Origin: Turnera subulata
Taxonomy: Eukaryota; Streptophyta; Magnoliopsida; Malpighiales; Passifloraceae
NCBI GenBank assembly: GCA_028386065.3
Contig: JAKUCV010001501.1
Coordinates: forward strand, 21,063 to 85,062
Reading direction: 5' to 3'
Length of the DNA stretch: 64,000 bases
In this document: positions 21,319 through 33,897 of the stretch, piece after piece
How positions within the stretch are numbered: the first letter of the stretch is position 1
How the letters are laid out: the number at the start of each line of letters is the position of its first letter
The notes under the pieces: model-generated
Told to the model about the DNA's origin: nothing
The model's database searches: none
The model's input: only the letters and a program-made list of their open reading frames with translations
Position numbers and translations under genes: made by a program

Positions 21319-22292
21319 GTCTTGTTAAATATTTCATGGGTTTTCACTTTTCTGCTAGAAGTTCGGGCCTGCCGTGGAGCTCCCCGAATAAGTCATGATA
21401 TTTGTCTTTCTAAGCAAATAAGGGCCACCCAATTCTTTTAAACTATATGGGCCGAAATGAGGCCCATAAAGTTCCAATTTTATGATGTCACATCAATTTT
21501 GGTCATTCTATTCGTCCTATCATTGAGTTTGATTTGTATCCCGATTTTTTTTGAATTTTGTTACCTAAACCATCCTTTTATTCCTTAAATTCAGTACAAC
21601 TGATAATCAGAGAGAGCTCTTAGATGTCCATATGTCAACTTATTATTAGAACACATCAACATATGTGTCCCACATTCCTTTTGACTAGAAATTCTAAGGT
21701 ATGCAGTGCATACCACCTCAAATCCTACAAGTTATATAGAGGGCCACTTTCTAAAACACGTCAGTTTTTATTATTATTTTTTTGTCGAAATCACGTCAGT
21801 TTTTATTGAAACATATCAACTCTTTAATTTATTACTATCTTTTTTTTAATTTGACACTTTTTTTTTTGATCTGAATGAGGTAATACTTTATTAAACTACA
21901 GGAACAGTGCGGAGAGTAACATCTCCGTTTACATCAGAAGAAAGCAAAGCCTGACCACCATCATGTGGTTCTACAAAATGAGCAACACCAAGAGGAAACT
22001 TGAAAGCTAAATCAGCCATCAGCAACCCGGTTAGCCTCACGATAAACATGAGACAAGTTAATCGACCAATTACGGTTGAGAATCTGCTGATTAGCTGCAA
22101 AGAGACCAGAAAAAAGCCGATTACAATAATCTTTGCCGTTGAGATGATTGAGAACAATTGCCGAGTCCATCTCAACATCCACATGGCAGAAACCCATCTC
22201 CCATACCTTGAGGAGACCCACATATACACCCCACCGTTCAGCTTGCAATGGAGAGCACTGACTGATGTGAAAACAGAAACCCGCAAGCCATA
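21319..22292. repeat. Host spacer, copy 1, second piece
   Basis: Near-identical to 49148-49622 plus 59404-59927. The left part is AT-rich spacer without genes. From about 21865 it contains the 3' part of a LINE remnant. CGAAA at 21786-21790 is the empty site for the insertion at 49623. CCATA at 22288-22292 is the TSD of the element that follows. Confidence 0.88.
21865..22287 (-). pseudogene. LINE 3' remnant, RNase H-like domain (copy 1, 3' part)
   Basis: The minus strand encodes the C-terminal part of a non-LTR retroelement RNase H-like domain in broken frames. Segments include AERWGVYVGLLKVWEMGF, VDVEMDSAIVLNHL and SHVYREANRVADGLA. A poly(A)-type tail (T run on the plus strand at 21856-21867) follows AATAAAG-like sequence, marking the LINE 3' end. 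The 5' part lies at 32563-33005 beyond an inserted chromovirus. A second, uninterrupted copy is at 59490-60365. Confidence 0.8.
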
Positions 22293-25060
22293 TGAAGCTC
22301 CCCGACCCGTATTTACCAGTTATAGTAAACACGTGCCGAAACTATTCTTTCTAACAGTTCAGGCAGTACATCGCAGTAAAATATTACACAGTAAGCTCAA
22401 ATACAACAGCACATAGTATACTACAACTGTCACCCATACTCGGAGACCATTATTCAATCTACACACTTTTCACAACAACAGTAGCATAATCCAGAATAAA
22501 CATCATCATAAGCAATATAGAAAGCAGCAACACAGCAACATATATAGCACAGCAGCGGAAGTCTTAAATGCACATGCAGCGGAGGTATGGATCCGGAGTC
22601 AGGTGGAGAAGAAAGCAGCAGCCATCGAACGTCGTGCCTGATCTACGAAACAACTAAACCTACGGGATGAAACCCCGCAGGCGAGTGGTGAGTCCGAAGT
22701 GCTCACTGACGAAGGATAAACAGAGATATGTAATCAACCATAACACTTTCGAAGTAAACACAAATAACACAACAGAAGAATCCTATTAAAACATACTGAG
22801 CCAAGACCAAAAGAATGTTTATTATTATTACCAATTTTATCTTCCGGGCCCCGTCACTGGACAAGCTAGGGTCGTACCTGGTTATTAACTAATTCCGGAT
22901 GCCAGGCCAAAACACAATCCGAGATCAACATCCCAATCACAACCAATCCGGGATCAACATCCCAATATCAACAAATTCGGGATCAACATCCCAATAACAA
23001 CATCATCTAGGACCAACATCCCAACAACCATACCAAACCGGCCATGACACCACAGAACTAGCCTCTAACCATCTAGTCGTACCACTACTTTCCACGTGAC
23101 AATTATATCATCATCTCAATTTCAATCCAATTTCATTACTCTATCCTCAATTATACAACTTTCCATTATTTCAGATTATTCCATAGACCAAATCAACAAC
23201 AGACTCATAACGTCAATTAATCATAGTTAACAGTTCAACATTATTTCAACACAATATCCAAGTCTAAACACAATCCAACAACAGCATCAACAATTTTCCA
23301 TAGCAATCATATAACAGTCAGTAATCATTTCAGCAGTTCAATCAAATAACAAAAACAAACACAGTATTACGGGCACATATCCAAGGTTATCCATCCTCAC
23401 CTTAGCCGATTATCAGTTATGGAATTGTCCAACAGACTCCAAGTCCGGTTCCTCAAGTATCTACTCGTTATCAACTCCTATATCAAACAAATAATATGCA
23501 CACATAAGTGATATGCAAATGTCATGCTACTACTGTATACCGAAAAGAAATAAATACTAACTCGTCTCGGTTACTGCCACGGGTAAATTTTCTATTATCA
23601 TCATAATTCACCATTTATTTCTAGGTGTCAAAATACCATACTATATTTATACCCGGATATTATTCTGGTATAATACTTCTTTGATAATACCCTTTCCAAA
23701 TTTATTTTCCTCTAAATTAATTATTATTTACTATATATAATATACTTTTCCCAAAAATATAATTTCTCCAATTATTTTTATTTCCCGATTTATACTAGCG
23801 TTATACTTATTTCCCAGAATTATTTTCCTTCCCAAAATTATTTTCCTTCCATAATTATATTTTTCTTCAGATTATAGTTTCTTTTTCTTTTTTTTTTTTT
23901 AAAATCTGGGCTGGGCCAAACAACTCCAGCCCAACCTCTACAAAGGGCCACACCCAGGCCCGCACAGGAGCCCAGGTGCAGCCCAGGTCAACAACCCAAG
24001 AGAGTCAACCCGGTCCAAGGCGTCAAGCCTAGGCCCGCGGGTCAGCTCATCCGGGTCGACCTGGACCCGTTTGCACAATCGGGTCACCAGCACCAGGCTC
24101 ACCTCGTGAGATGCAGCGGCACGGATCGGGGCGCGACGGGACGGGGCAGCACCGGCGACTGCGAGAGGATGCGGGAAGGCGTGACGACGACACAGACGGA
24201 GGCGGCAGCTGTTGGCGCGTCCTGCTGCGGTGTCGGCGAGCAAAGGATGGAGGCGGGTCCGATGGTTTGCTCGTCGGGTTTGTCTCCACAGGACAGCTAT
24301 GGCGGCTCGTAGTGGCGACGAGCGAGGCGAGGTGACGGTGGAGGCGAGCGAGGAAGCAGAAGATGGTGGTGGCGACGATGGTCGCAGGTGGAGGGGGTGG
24401 TAGTCTCGGCCACGGGTGGCGGCAGCGTGGAGAAGGAAAAAGAAAAGAAGAAGGGGAAAGGGGGGTGACGTGGCAGTTGTGTGTTGGCTGTTTGTTTGTT
24501 TGTTTTTTTTAATTCCTTTTTCTGGTTGGCTTGGTTGATGAGTTGCAGTAGGAGGTTGGGGTTTTTCTGGGCAATGGTGAGTTACAGAGTTTGCAAAGGG
24601 AAGAGATGAGCTGACTGTATGTGTAAGCAGAGGCAGAAGAAAAAAAAAACACAGGTAATGGGCATGTAAATTGGTGAAGCACGGGCAGGACACTGATGAA
24701 GCACAGGTGGCACAATCCACTCACAAGCTTCACAGTGGGTGGTGGCTGCCTCGTTGCTGTGCAGCATGTGAGGCGGGTTCTGTCCGGACCAGAAAATAAT
24801 TATAATACCCCCTTGACTTTATTTCTGGTCCGATAACTCGAGGTTAATCCCGACTTTTCTGAAGATTCCTGGACCCGAAAGATTCCAACTTGGTCCGAAA
24901 AATCCGCAGAAAAATCCCAAATGTGGGACAGGGCTCGGTTTCAGAATCCAAAGCTCAAATTACAATAAATTAATTACGCAAGAATAATTTTAATGGTAAA
25001 TAACTGTAAAATAAATTTTACGGTGACGGTAAAAACGTAAAAATTACCCGGGCTGTTACA
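22293..25060 (-). repeat. 3' LTR of the complete chromovirus
   Basis: Plus-strand ends are TGAAGCTCCCC and GGGCTGTTACA. It contains hairpin-like subrepeats of GGGATCAACATCCC at about 22918-23010 and a GC-rich leader on the minus strand at about 24100-24720. The acidic exon at about 23405-23485 carries a C-to-T stop that the other LTR lacks. Confidence 0.9.
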
Positions 25061-25086
25061 GCCTACCCACCTTAAAAGAATTTCGT
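25061..25086 (-). other. Polypurine tract of the complete chromovirus
   Basis: The plus strand reads CCTACCCACCTTAAAAGAA next to the LTR. The complement TTCTTTTAAGGTGGGTAGG is the plus-strand primer tract, equivalent to 6184-6200. Confidence 0.8.
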
Positions 25087-25089
25087 CCC

Positions 25090-28000
25090 CAAAATTCACT
25101 CTGGTGCTGTAAACAGGTGCGGATACTGAGAACGCATGTGCTCCTCAACTTCCCACGTGGACTCGTTCGCAGAGTGCTTGGTCCACTTAACCTTTACTGT
25201 AGGAATAACTCGGTTCCTCAACTGTCTGACCTCTCGGGCAAGGATCTGCTCCGGCAATTCTGTACATGTAAGATCCTCTACGACCTCAACATCTGCTGTA
25301 GTAACCACATGACTCGGATCAGATCTGTACCTCCTCAACATGGAAATATGAAACACATCATGAATCCGGGACAACTCCTCTGGTAAAGATAATCTGTACG
25401 CCAAGGGTCCGACCCTTTCCACGATCTCATATGGTCCGATGTACCTGGGACTCAGCTTCCCTCTTTTCCTGAATCAGATAACACCCTTCCAAGGTGCAAC
25501 TCGGAGGAAAACTCTTTCTCCCACTTGGTACTCCATCTCACGACGATGCTTATCAGCATAACTCTTCTGTCGGTCCTATGCTGCTCTCATACTCTGCTTA
25601 ACTACCTGAATCTTGTCAACTGTCTGCTTAACCAAATCTGGACCCACAATCAAACGGAGGCCTTCTTCATCCCAACGTACCGGATTTCGGCATTTCCTTC
25701 TATAAAGAGCTTCAAACGGTGGAATGCCAATGCTGGAATGAAAACTGTTGTTGTAGGCGAACTCCGCTAGAGACAAATACTGATCCCAACTCCTACTGAA
25801 ATTAAGAGCACAAGCCCTTAACATGTCCTCCAGTGTCTAAATAGTCCTCTCTGACTGTCCGTTTGTCTGAGGATGAAATGCAGTGCTGAAACTCAGCTTC
25901 ATTCCCAAAGCTACTTGCAGACCCTTCCAGAACCGAGATGTGAATCTCGGATCTCTGTCTGAGACTATGGACTTAAGAATCCCACGTAGTCTCACAATCT
26001 CTGCAACATACTGTTTCGCCAACTTATCCAGAGTATCTGTCTGTCGGATGGGGAGAAAATGAGCTGATTTTATAAGTCGATCAACGATAACCCAGATGGC
26101 ATCATGCTGTCTCCGGGTCAACGGTAATCCAACCACAAAATCCATAGTGATCATCTCCCACTTCCACTCCGACACTGTCAAAGATCTCAACTTTCCCGCT
26201 GGAGCCTGATGCTCGGCTTTCACTTGCTGACAAGTGATACACTTAGCAACATACTCGGCTACATCTTTCTTCATACGCGGCCACCAAAAGTGACTCCTCA
26301 AATTCTGATACATCTTGGTGCTTCCGGGATGCATAGCATACAGTGTCATATGTCCTTCTTCCAAAACCTGACTGCGTAGGTCACCAACACTGGGTACACA
26401 TAGACGTTTCCCCAGCATCAATGCACTATCCTCAGTTATGCGAAACTTGTCTTCTTTTCCACTACGGACTGATTCCTTCAGCTTGATCAAGTCGGGATCT
26501 CCATCTTATAGTTCCACAATCCAGCCTCTCAGGTTAGACTTGACTTCAATATGGGTCAACAAGGCTCCTGTCTCATCAACTGACAGATCAACTCCCATCT
26601 TCCTTAACTCGTTAAGTGAGGATATCGAGTAGGTCGTGGAAGTATCTTCTGGTTGTCTCCGGCTCAAAGCATCTGCTACAACATTAGCTTTTCCAGGGTG
26701 ATACTCAATAGTACAATCATAATCGTTCAGCAACTCAACCCAACGTCGTTGTCGCAGGTTAAGTTCCTTCTGAGTCATGATGTACTTGAGACTCTTATGC
26801 TCTGCGAAGATCTGGCATCTCTCTCCAAACAGATAATGTCGCCAAATCTTCAATGCAATGATCACTACGACCATCTTTAGATCATGTGTCGGGTAGTTCT
26901 TCTCATGTGGTCTCCACTGTCTCGAAGCATAGGCAATCACTCGGCCTTCTTGCATCAGAACTGCTCCCAAACCAAGACCTGAAGCATCGCAAAACGGCAC
27001 GTACTCCACTCCTGGCTTAGGTACCGTCAAAACTGGTGCTGATGTCAACTTCCTCTTCAGTTCATCAAAACTCTTCTGGCAGGCATCACTCCATACAAAG
27101 GCTTGATCTTTCCTCAATAGCTTGGTCATGGGACTGGCTATTAAGGAAAAACCCTCGATGGATCTCCGGTAATATCCTGCAAGGCCAAGAAAACTCCTGA
27201 CTTCGGGTACCGTCTCGGGCGGCTCCCACTCTAGAACAACTTTCACTTTGGCAGGGTCAACCTTAATCCCATCCCCGGATACAACATGTCCAAGGAATGC
27301 AACTTCCTCAAGCCAGAACTCGCACTTGCTGAACTTGGCATACAACTCTTTCTCCCGCAGTCTCTGTAGTACTACCCTCAGGTGCTCCTCATGTTCTTCC
27401 CTACTCTTGGAGTATATCAGAATGTCGTCGATGAAGACTACCACAAACTAGTCCAAGAACTCGTTCAGGACCAAGTGCATCAAGCACATAAAAACTACAG
27501 GTGCATTGGTCAAGCCGAAAGGAACCACTGTGAACTCAAAATGCCTATACCGAGTACGGAAGGCCGTCTTTGGTATGTCCTTCTCTGCAATTTTGACCTG
27601 ATGGTAGCCAGGTCGAAGATCTATCTTGGAAAATACAGTAGCTCCCTGTAACTGATCAAAGAGGTCATCAATCCTGGGAAGCGGGTACTTGTTCTTCACT
27701 ATCACTTTGTTCAGCTGTTGGTAGTCCACACACATCTGCAAACTGCCATCTTTCTTCTTCACGAAGAGGACTGGTGATCCCTAGGGTGATATACTAGGTC
27801 TGATAAATCCTTTCTCGAGCAGCTCATCTAACTGTTTCTTCAGCTCCTGGAGTTTTGTCGGTGCCATCCGTTATGGTGCCATCGAGATAGGTGTCACTCC
27901 TGGCATCAAATCGATGGTGTACTCGACTTCCCTATCAGGTGGCAATCCTGGCAGATCCTCTGGAAACACATCTGGAAACTCCCTCACAACTATGATGTCC

Positions 28001-28737
28001 TCCAAAACCGGAGTCTGAACTTCTTCACCCTTGACATGGGTCAACAAAGCATCTGGACCCAACGACTTCTTCCCAATATCCTGATTAGCAGAGATACTAC
28101 ATGTAGTAGCAGCTCTCCCAATACCTGTCAACAAAACCTTTCGCCCACCATCGGATGTCAACAGAACTTCTTTGGTTCGACAGTTCACCATAGCACTGTA
28201 CTTGGACAACCAATCCATCCCTAAGATGATATCGAAACCTCCCATGTTCATTACAGTTAACCGTGCAAGAAAAACCTCGCTATCGTATGAAAGTGAAACA
28301 TCTCTGCACACATGGGTTAACCTGACCACTATACCCGCAGGTAACCTAACCCTCATCGGACAAGTTAAACTCTCTCCCGAACAGTTATGTAGTATTGCAA
28401 AGCTTTGCGCAACAAATGAATGCGTAGCACCAGGATCAATCAAAGTATAAGCAGTACTACCTAAGACTGTAAAAGTACCTGCTATGACATCGGCATTCTC
28501 TGGATCCTCATCAGCGATGATCACAAATGCTCTCGGCACTGCTGCACTCTGATTCATGGCTGACTGGGTCCTAGCAAGAACAGCTCCACATCTTCGGCCT
28601 CGGCCAACTCCAGAACCACTAGGAACACTGGCAACTGAGGCTTGCACCGTCTGAACAGGTGTCGTACCTCCAGATCTTCCCAACTTGGGACAAGCATATC
28701 GGTAGTGCCCAACTTTGTTACACTCATAGCACCTCAC
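25090..28737 (-). pseudogene. Chromovirus pol: zinc knuckle, protease, RT, RNase H, integrase, chromodomain
   Basis: Reading on the minus strand: the Gag zinc knuckle CYECNKVGHYRYAC (about 28735-28690) and a protease with LIDPGATHSFV (usual DSGA changed to DPGA). RT follows with LNKV and FIDDILIYS (about 27762-27390), then RNase H with [11 protein letters not shown] and DALSR (about 27000-26660). Integrase comes next with the HHCC finger and DDE residues (about 26400-25760), then GPY/F and a chromodomain-like end WTKHSANESTWEVEEHM (25422-25096). In-frame stops interrupt it before the RT, inside RT, before and inside the integrase, and before GPY/F. Most stop positions correspond to a CAG, CAA, CGA or TGG codon in related sequence. 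The gene is dead. Confidence 0.88.
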
Positions 28738-29731
28738 CTGAGACAGAGGAGGTCTCGGACGAGCATTCCAAGATGAAGTCCCTCCAGACTGAGTCCAAGA
28801 ACTGCCTCGGTTGTTGTTGTTGTTGTTGTTCCATCCACATCCCTGACTCTCTGGTATGAATCGGCTCTATCCATATCCTGACCGGTTCGCTGATGTCTGG
28901 AACCTCTAGTTCTGTCCCCCAGAACTCTGTGCAGCATGCCTCTTATGAATCTCCTGTTGCTCTCTCTCGTTGCCCAGCCAGATAATCTCAGCTCTCAGGG
29001 CATCTGTCAGCATATCCTGGTAAGTCTCATAGACCTTGCACCCCATGACTGTCTGAATGCCAGATCGAAGACCATCCCAGAAACGTTTACATCTGGCCTC
29101 CGGAGTAGCTACAAACTCACTGGCATAGATGGACAGGCGGTTAAACTTGATCTCATAATCATTGACCGTCTATTCTGGTCCCTGTTGCAGTCCCAGAAAC
29201 TCTCGTCTCAGCTGGTCTTGGTATTCCTCAGAAACAAACTTACTTCGGAACATCTCCATGAACTGGTTCTATGGCATAGTGATAGGTGTCGGTAGGTCCC
29301 TGGTGGTAGACTCCCACTAATCAACGGCATCTCCTCGGAACATGGCAGCGGCATATCTGGCCCACTTGTCATTCCTGCACGTCAAGCTTCAGCATAACCC
29401 TGGTCATCTGTCTGAGCCACTGATCAGCATCCTGTGGTGTAGTGACACCGGTAAAAATCTTTGCCCCAAGCTTCTCCAGCTTCATATACACTGGATCCTC
29501 GACTGGTCCCTAGTTTTCCTATTCCCGAGCTCCCATAGCATCGATACGTGCATCCCTGGCTTCTTGCCTTCGCAAAATCTAAGTTACCACGTCTAACATC
29601 TGCGTAGGGTCTCCCAAAGGAACATTCGGAAGGTGTTCCAGACCTCCCGCAACTTGCTGTGGTTGATCCACCGATACCTGATCGTCATCTAGGTGACCTC
29701 CAGCATGCTGATTCCCTCCAACCGGATCCAT
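28738..29731 (-). pseudogene. Chromovirus gag (decayed)
   Basis: From the ATG at 29731 (MDPVGGNQHAG) the minus strand keeps the shape of a chromovirus Gag, with a segment like EKLGAKIFTG-VTTPQDADQWL. It is broken by many stops and frameshifts, and ends in an Asn run and SSWNARPRPPLSQ before the zinc knuckle. Several stops are TAG in place of likely CAG. Confidence 0.75.
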
Positions 29732-29840
29732 TCGTACCTATATGAGAATGTATATGTAAGCATGTCATATCATGTCGTGACCAATCTTATGCACAAACAA
29801 ACAATCATGCAATCGCAGTTATGTCCCTAATGACCTACTG

Positions 29841-29858
29841 CCTGCTCCGCTACCAAAA
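29841..29858 (-). other. Primer-binding site of the complete chromovirus
   Basis: The complement of CCTGCTCCGCTACCAAAA directly precedes the sense 5' LTR boundary, giving TTTTGGTAGCGGAGCAGG. The same sequence follows the LTRs at 43018 and 53887. Confidence 0.8.
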
Positions 29859-32557
29859 TAAAGCGCCCCGACCCGTATTTACCAGTTACAGTAAACACGT
29901 GCTGAAACTATTCTTTCTAACAGTTCAGGCACTACATCACAGTAAAATATTACACAGTAAGCTCAAATACAACAGCACACAGTATACTACAACTGTCACC
30001 CATACTCGGGGATCATTATTCAATCTACACACTTTTCACAACAGCAGTAGCATAATCCAGAATAAACATCATCATAAGCAATATAGAAAGCAGCAACACA
30101 GCAACATAAATAGCACAACAGCGAAAGTCTTAAATGCACATGCAGCGAAGGTATGGATCCGGAGTCAGGTGGAGAAGAAAGCAGCAGCCATCGAACATCG
30201 TACCTGATCTACGAAACAACTAAACCTACGGGATGAAACCCCGTAGGCGAGGGGTGAGTCCGAAGTGCTCACCGACGAAGGATAAACAGAGATATGTAAT
30301 CAACCATAATACTTTCGAAGTAAACACAAACAACACAACAGAAGAATCCTACTAAAACATACTGAGCCAAGACCAAAAGAATGTTTATTATTATTACCAA
30401 TTTTATCTTCCGGGCCCCGTCACTGGACAAGCTAGGGTCGTACCTGGTTATTAACTAATTCCGGATGCCAGGCCAAAACACAATCCGGGATCAACATCCC
30501 AATAACAACATCATTCGGGATCAACATCCCCAACAACCATACCAAACCGGCCATGACACCACAGAACTAGCCTCTAACCATCTAGTCGTACCACTACATT
30601 CCACGTGACAATTATATCATCATCTCAGTTTCAATCCAATTTCATTACTCTATCCTCAATTATCCAACTTTTCATTATTTCAGATTATTCCACAGACCAA
30701 ATCAACAACAGACTCATAACTTCAATTAATCACAGTTAACAGTTCAGCAATATCCACAAGTCTAAACACAATCCAACAACAACTTCAACAATTTTCCATA
30801 GCAATCATATAACAGTCAATAATAATTTTAGCAGTTCAATCAAACAACAAAAACAAACACAGTATTACGGGCACATATCCAAGGTTATCCATCCTCACCT
30901 TAGCCGATTATCAGTTATGGAATTGTCCAACAGACTCCAAGTCCGGTTCCTCAGGTATCTGCTCGTTATCAACTCCTATATCAAACAAATAATATGCACA
31001 CATAAGTGATATGCAAATGTCATGCTACTACTGTATACCGAAAAGAAATAAATACTAACTCGTCTCGGTTACTGCCACGGGTAAATTTTCCATTATCATC
31101 ATAATTCACCATTTATTTCTAGGTGTCAAAATACCATACTATATTTATACCCGGATATTATTCTGGTATAATACTTCTTTGATAATACCCTTTCCAAATT
31201 TATTTTCCTCCAAAATAATTATTATTTACTATATATAATATACTTTTCCCAAAAATATAATTTCTACCAATTATTTTTATTTCCCAATTTATACTAGTGT
31301 TATACTTATTTCCCAAAATTATTTTCCTTCCCATAATTTTTTTCCTTCCATAATTATATTTTTTTCTTTTTCTATTTTTTTTAAATTTGGGCTGGGCCAA
31401 ACGGCTCCAGCCCAACCTCTACACATGGCCACACCCAGGCCCGCACAGGAGCCCAGGCGCAGGCCCAGCAACCCAGCCCAGGTCAACAACCCAGGAGAGT
31501 CAACCCGGTCCAAGGCGTCAAACCCAGGCCCGCGGGTCAGCTCATCCGGGTCGACCTGGACCCGTTTGCACAATCGGGTCACCAGCACCAGGCTCACCTC
31601 GTGAGCTGCAGCGGCACGAATCGGCGCGCGATGGGACGGGACGGCACCAGCGACTGCAAGAAGAAGTGGGAAGGCGTGACGGCGGCACAGACGGAGGCGG
31701 TGGCTGTTGGCGCGTCCTGCTGTGGTGTCGGCGAGCAAAGGAAGGAGGCGGGATCCGACGGTTTACTCGTCGGGTTTGTCTCCACGGGACAGCGACGGCG
31801 GCTCGTGGTGGCGACGAGCGAGGCGAGGTGACGGTGGAGGCGAGTGAGGAAGCAGAAGATGGTGGTGGCGATGATGGTCGCAGGTGGAGGGGGTGGTAGT
31901 CTCGGCCACGGGTAGCAGCGGCATGGAGAAGGAAAGAGAAAAGAAGAAGGGGAGGGGGGGGGGGGCGTGACGTGGCGGTTGTGTGTTGGTTGTTTGTTTT
32001 TTTTTCTAATTCCTTTTTCTGGTTGGCTTGGTTGATGAGTTGCAGTAGGAGGTTGGGTTTTTTCTGGGCAATGGTGAGTTGCAGAGTTTGCAGAGGGAAG
32101 AGATGAGATGACTGTGTGTGCAAGCAGAGGCAGAAGAAAAAAAAGAACACAGGTAATGGGCATGCAAACTGGTAAAGCGTGGGCAGGACACTGATGAAGC
32201 ACGGGTGGCACAATGCACTCACAAGCTTCACAGTGGGTGGCGGCTGCCTCGTTGCTATGCAGCATGTGTGGCGGGTTCTGTCCGGACCAGAAAATAATTA
32301 TAATACCCCTTGACTTTATTTCTGGTCCGATAACTCGAGGTTAATCCCGACTTTTCTGAAGATTCCTGGATCCGAAAGATTCCAACTTGGTCCGAAAAAT
32401 CTGCAGAAAAATCCCGAACGTGGGACAGGGCTCGGTTTCGGAACCCAAAGCTCAAATTACCATAAATTAACTACCCAAGATTAATTTTAATGGTAAATAA
32501 CTGTAAAATAAATTTTACGGTGATGGTAAAAACGTAAAAATTACTCGGGCTGTTATA
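29859..32557 (-). repeat. 5' LTR of the complete chromovirus
   Basis: Partner of 22293-25060, 2.7 kb. The first bases read TAAAGC where TGAAAC is expected, so the terminal dinucleotide is mutated. A GC-rich leader on the minus strand (about 32231-31598) is open for more than 200 codons and ends at a GTGAGC donor. The exon-like block 30975-30899 continues in phase with DNEQ-I-PEEPD and a stop. GGGATCAACATCCC subrepeats are at about 30485-30535. Confidence 0.88.
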
Positions 32558-33897
32558 CCATATCCCATTACTATCCACAACACCACCGGCGGAGGCAGAT
32601 TGTGCACTGCCCCGGATAGCTCCGTCGGTATTCAGCTTTACTTTTCCCGGTGAAGGAGCAATCCACCGAACTTGGACAGTGTGAGAGTGATGAACATTGA
32701 GTGACTCTTTCTTGTGTAAGGCATCCATAAACTCCTTGCCACACAGAATAATCTGGGTACTTGGATTCAAGAGAATCTCATTGTCACTATCAAAAACAAA
32801 GGCATTACGCCAATCCCAGATTTTCCAACAAGTCACCCCGAAAAGAATAGGTCGGGGGATAGATGTGGCAGCCAGATTTTGATAAGAAAGGTTAACAAGT
32901 ATCTAATCAGCAATGGATGTGATGCTATAGAAATTTCGGGGGCCTTGAGCAGCAAAACAAGTCCATATGTCAATGATCTTCTTTTCTTTAAACACTGCCT
33001 ACTACCTCCACCGAAACATATCAACTCTTTAATTTTTTAAATTTTTTAAAATTTGACAAAGATCCTCCTTTCTTAAAATATCGCCTAGTACCTCGCCTCT
33101 TCCACCAGAGTCCTTTGCTTCCTCCCCTCTTCCACTCCATCAACTTCAACTGCCACCCCACCATACATCGTCATTGCCCTTCACCGCCAATCCAAGTACT
33201 CCGACCTCCTCTCCCTCCACCTCTTCATCACCCAAGCCGCCGTCCCCAAACTAAATATTAAGATAAATTTTGAGTTTTAGATCAACTGGTAATAAGAATC
33301 TTTTGGATCTGCAAATTGAAAGATTTTTTAATGAATTTGTTCATATATAAAAATATATATTTATTAATGGAATTGTTCATACATAAATATATATATTTAT
33401 AATATATATATGTGTATATATATATATATATATACGATATTGTAGAAATCTGTTATTGTCAAGGAAATTGTATTATGAGAACAAGTTTGATAAGATCTGC
33501 TATATGGATTTACTATTGATTTTAGAGCTTGGGCTTCTCTGGGAGGAAAGAAGCTTTCTTTCTCAATTATAGCCTTGCTCAACAATCACAGGAATTTCAG
33601 GATTCTTATTCCTTTCCATGTCTCGTAAGTTGAACAATCCGATTTTAACATGATTCGTCGTCGTGAGATGCCATGGAGGCATTGGCGTCTTGGCAGTATT
33701 CTTGGGGAAGAAGGAAATATTGTAAAATAGTTTTAAATTTTCAAAATACAATATTAAATAAAATAAAATGATACGTCTATACAATAAAATAACGATTTGT
33801 TGACCTGATTAAATTGAGCTAACGTGATAAAAAAAAGGGGGCAAATAAAGATTTGTTGACCTATATAAATTGAGCTAACGTGTTTAAAAAAGTAGGC
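32558..33897. repeat. Host spacer, copy 1, third piece
   Basis: Near-identical to about 59927-61155. It starts with the LINE remnant and continues with spacer. A 73-codon minus-strand ORF at 33563-33784 is identical in translation to 60890-61111, but the surrounding non-coding DNA is equally similar, so this gives no evidence for a gene. A TA-rich stretch is at 33395-33435. Confidence 0.85.
32563..33005 (-). pseudogene. LINE remnant, RNase H-like domain (copy 1, 5' part)
   Basis: The minus strand encodes TCWKIWDWRNAFVFDS and WIAPSPGKVKLNTDGA-RGSAQSASAGGVV. This is the junction of a LINE RT C terminus with its RNase H-like domain. The remainder lies beyond the chromovirus at 21865-22287. The fragment is 5'-truncated near 33005. 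Confidence 0.8.

Larger units (their letters stand above)
22293..32557 (-). mobile_element. Complete but dead Ty3/Gypsy chromovirus, TSD CCATA
   Basis: A 10.3-kb minus-strand element. LTRs are 22293-25060 and 29859-32557, and TSD CCATA lies at 22288-22292 and 32558-32562. The duplicated host DNA at 59920-59930 shows the unoccupied site. Internal order on the minus strand is primer site (29841-29858), gag, protease, RT, RNase H, integrase, chromodomain, polypurine tract (25061-25086). Gag and pol are one decayed frame with many stops, mostly from C-to-T changes. It is the closest relative in the window of the element at 1-8965. Confidence 0.92.

Noticed and set aside
33563..33784. 73-codon ORF with identical translation at 60890-61111
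   Set aside because: The surrounding spacer is just as similar (about one difference over the whole block), so identity reflects recent duplication rather than coding constraint. No start context or domain supports a gene.
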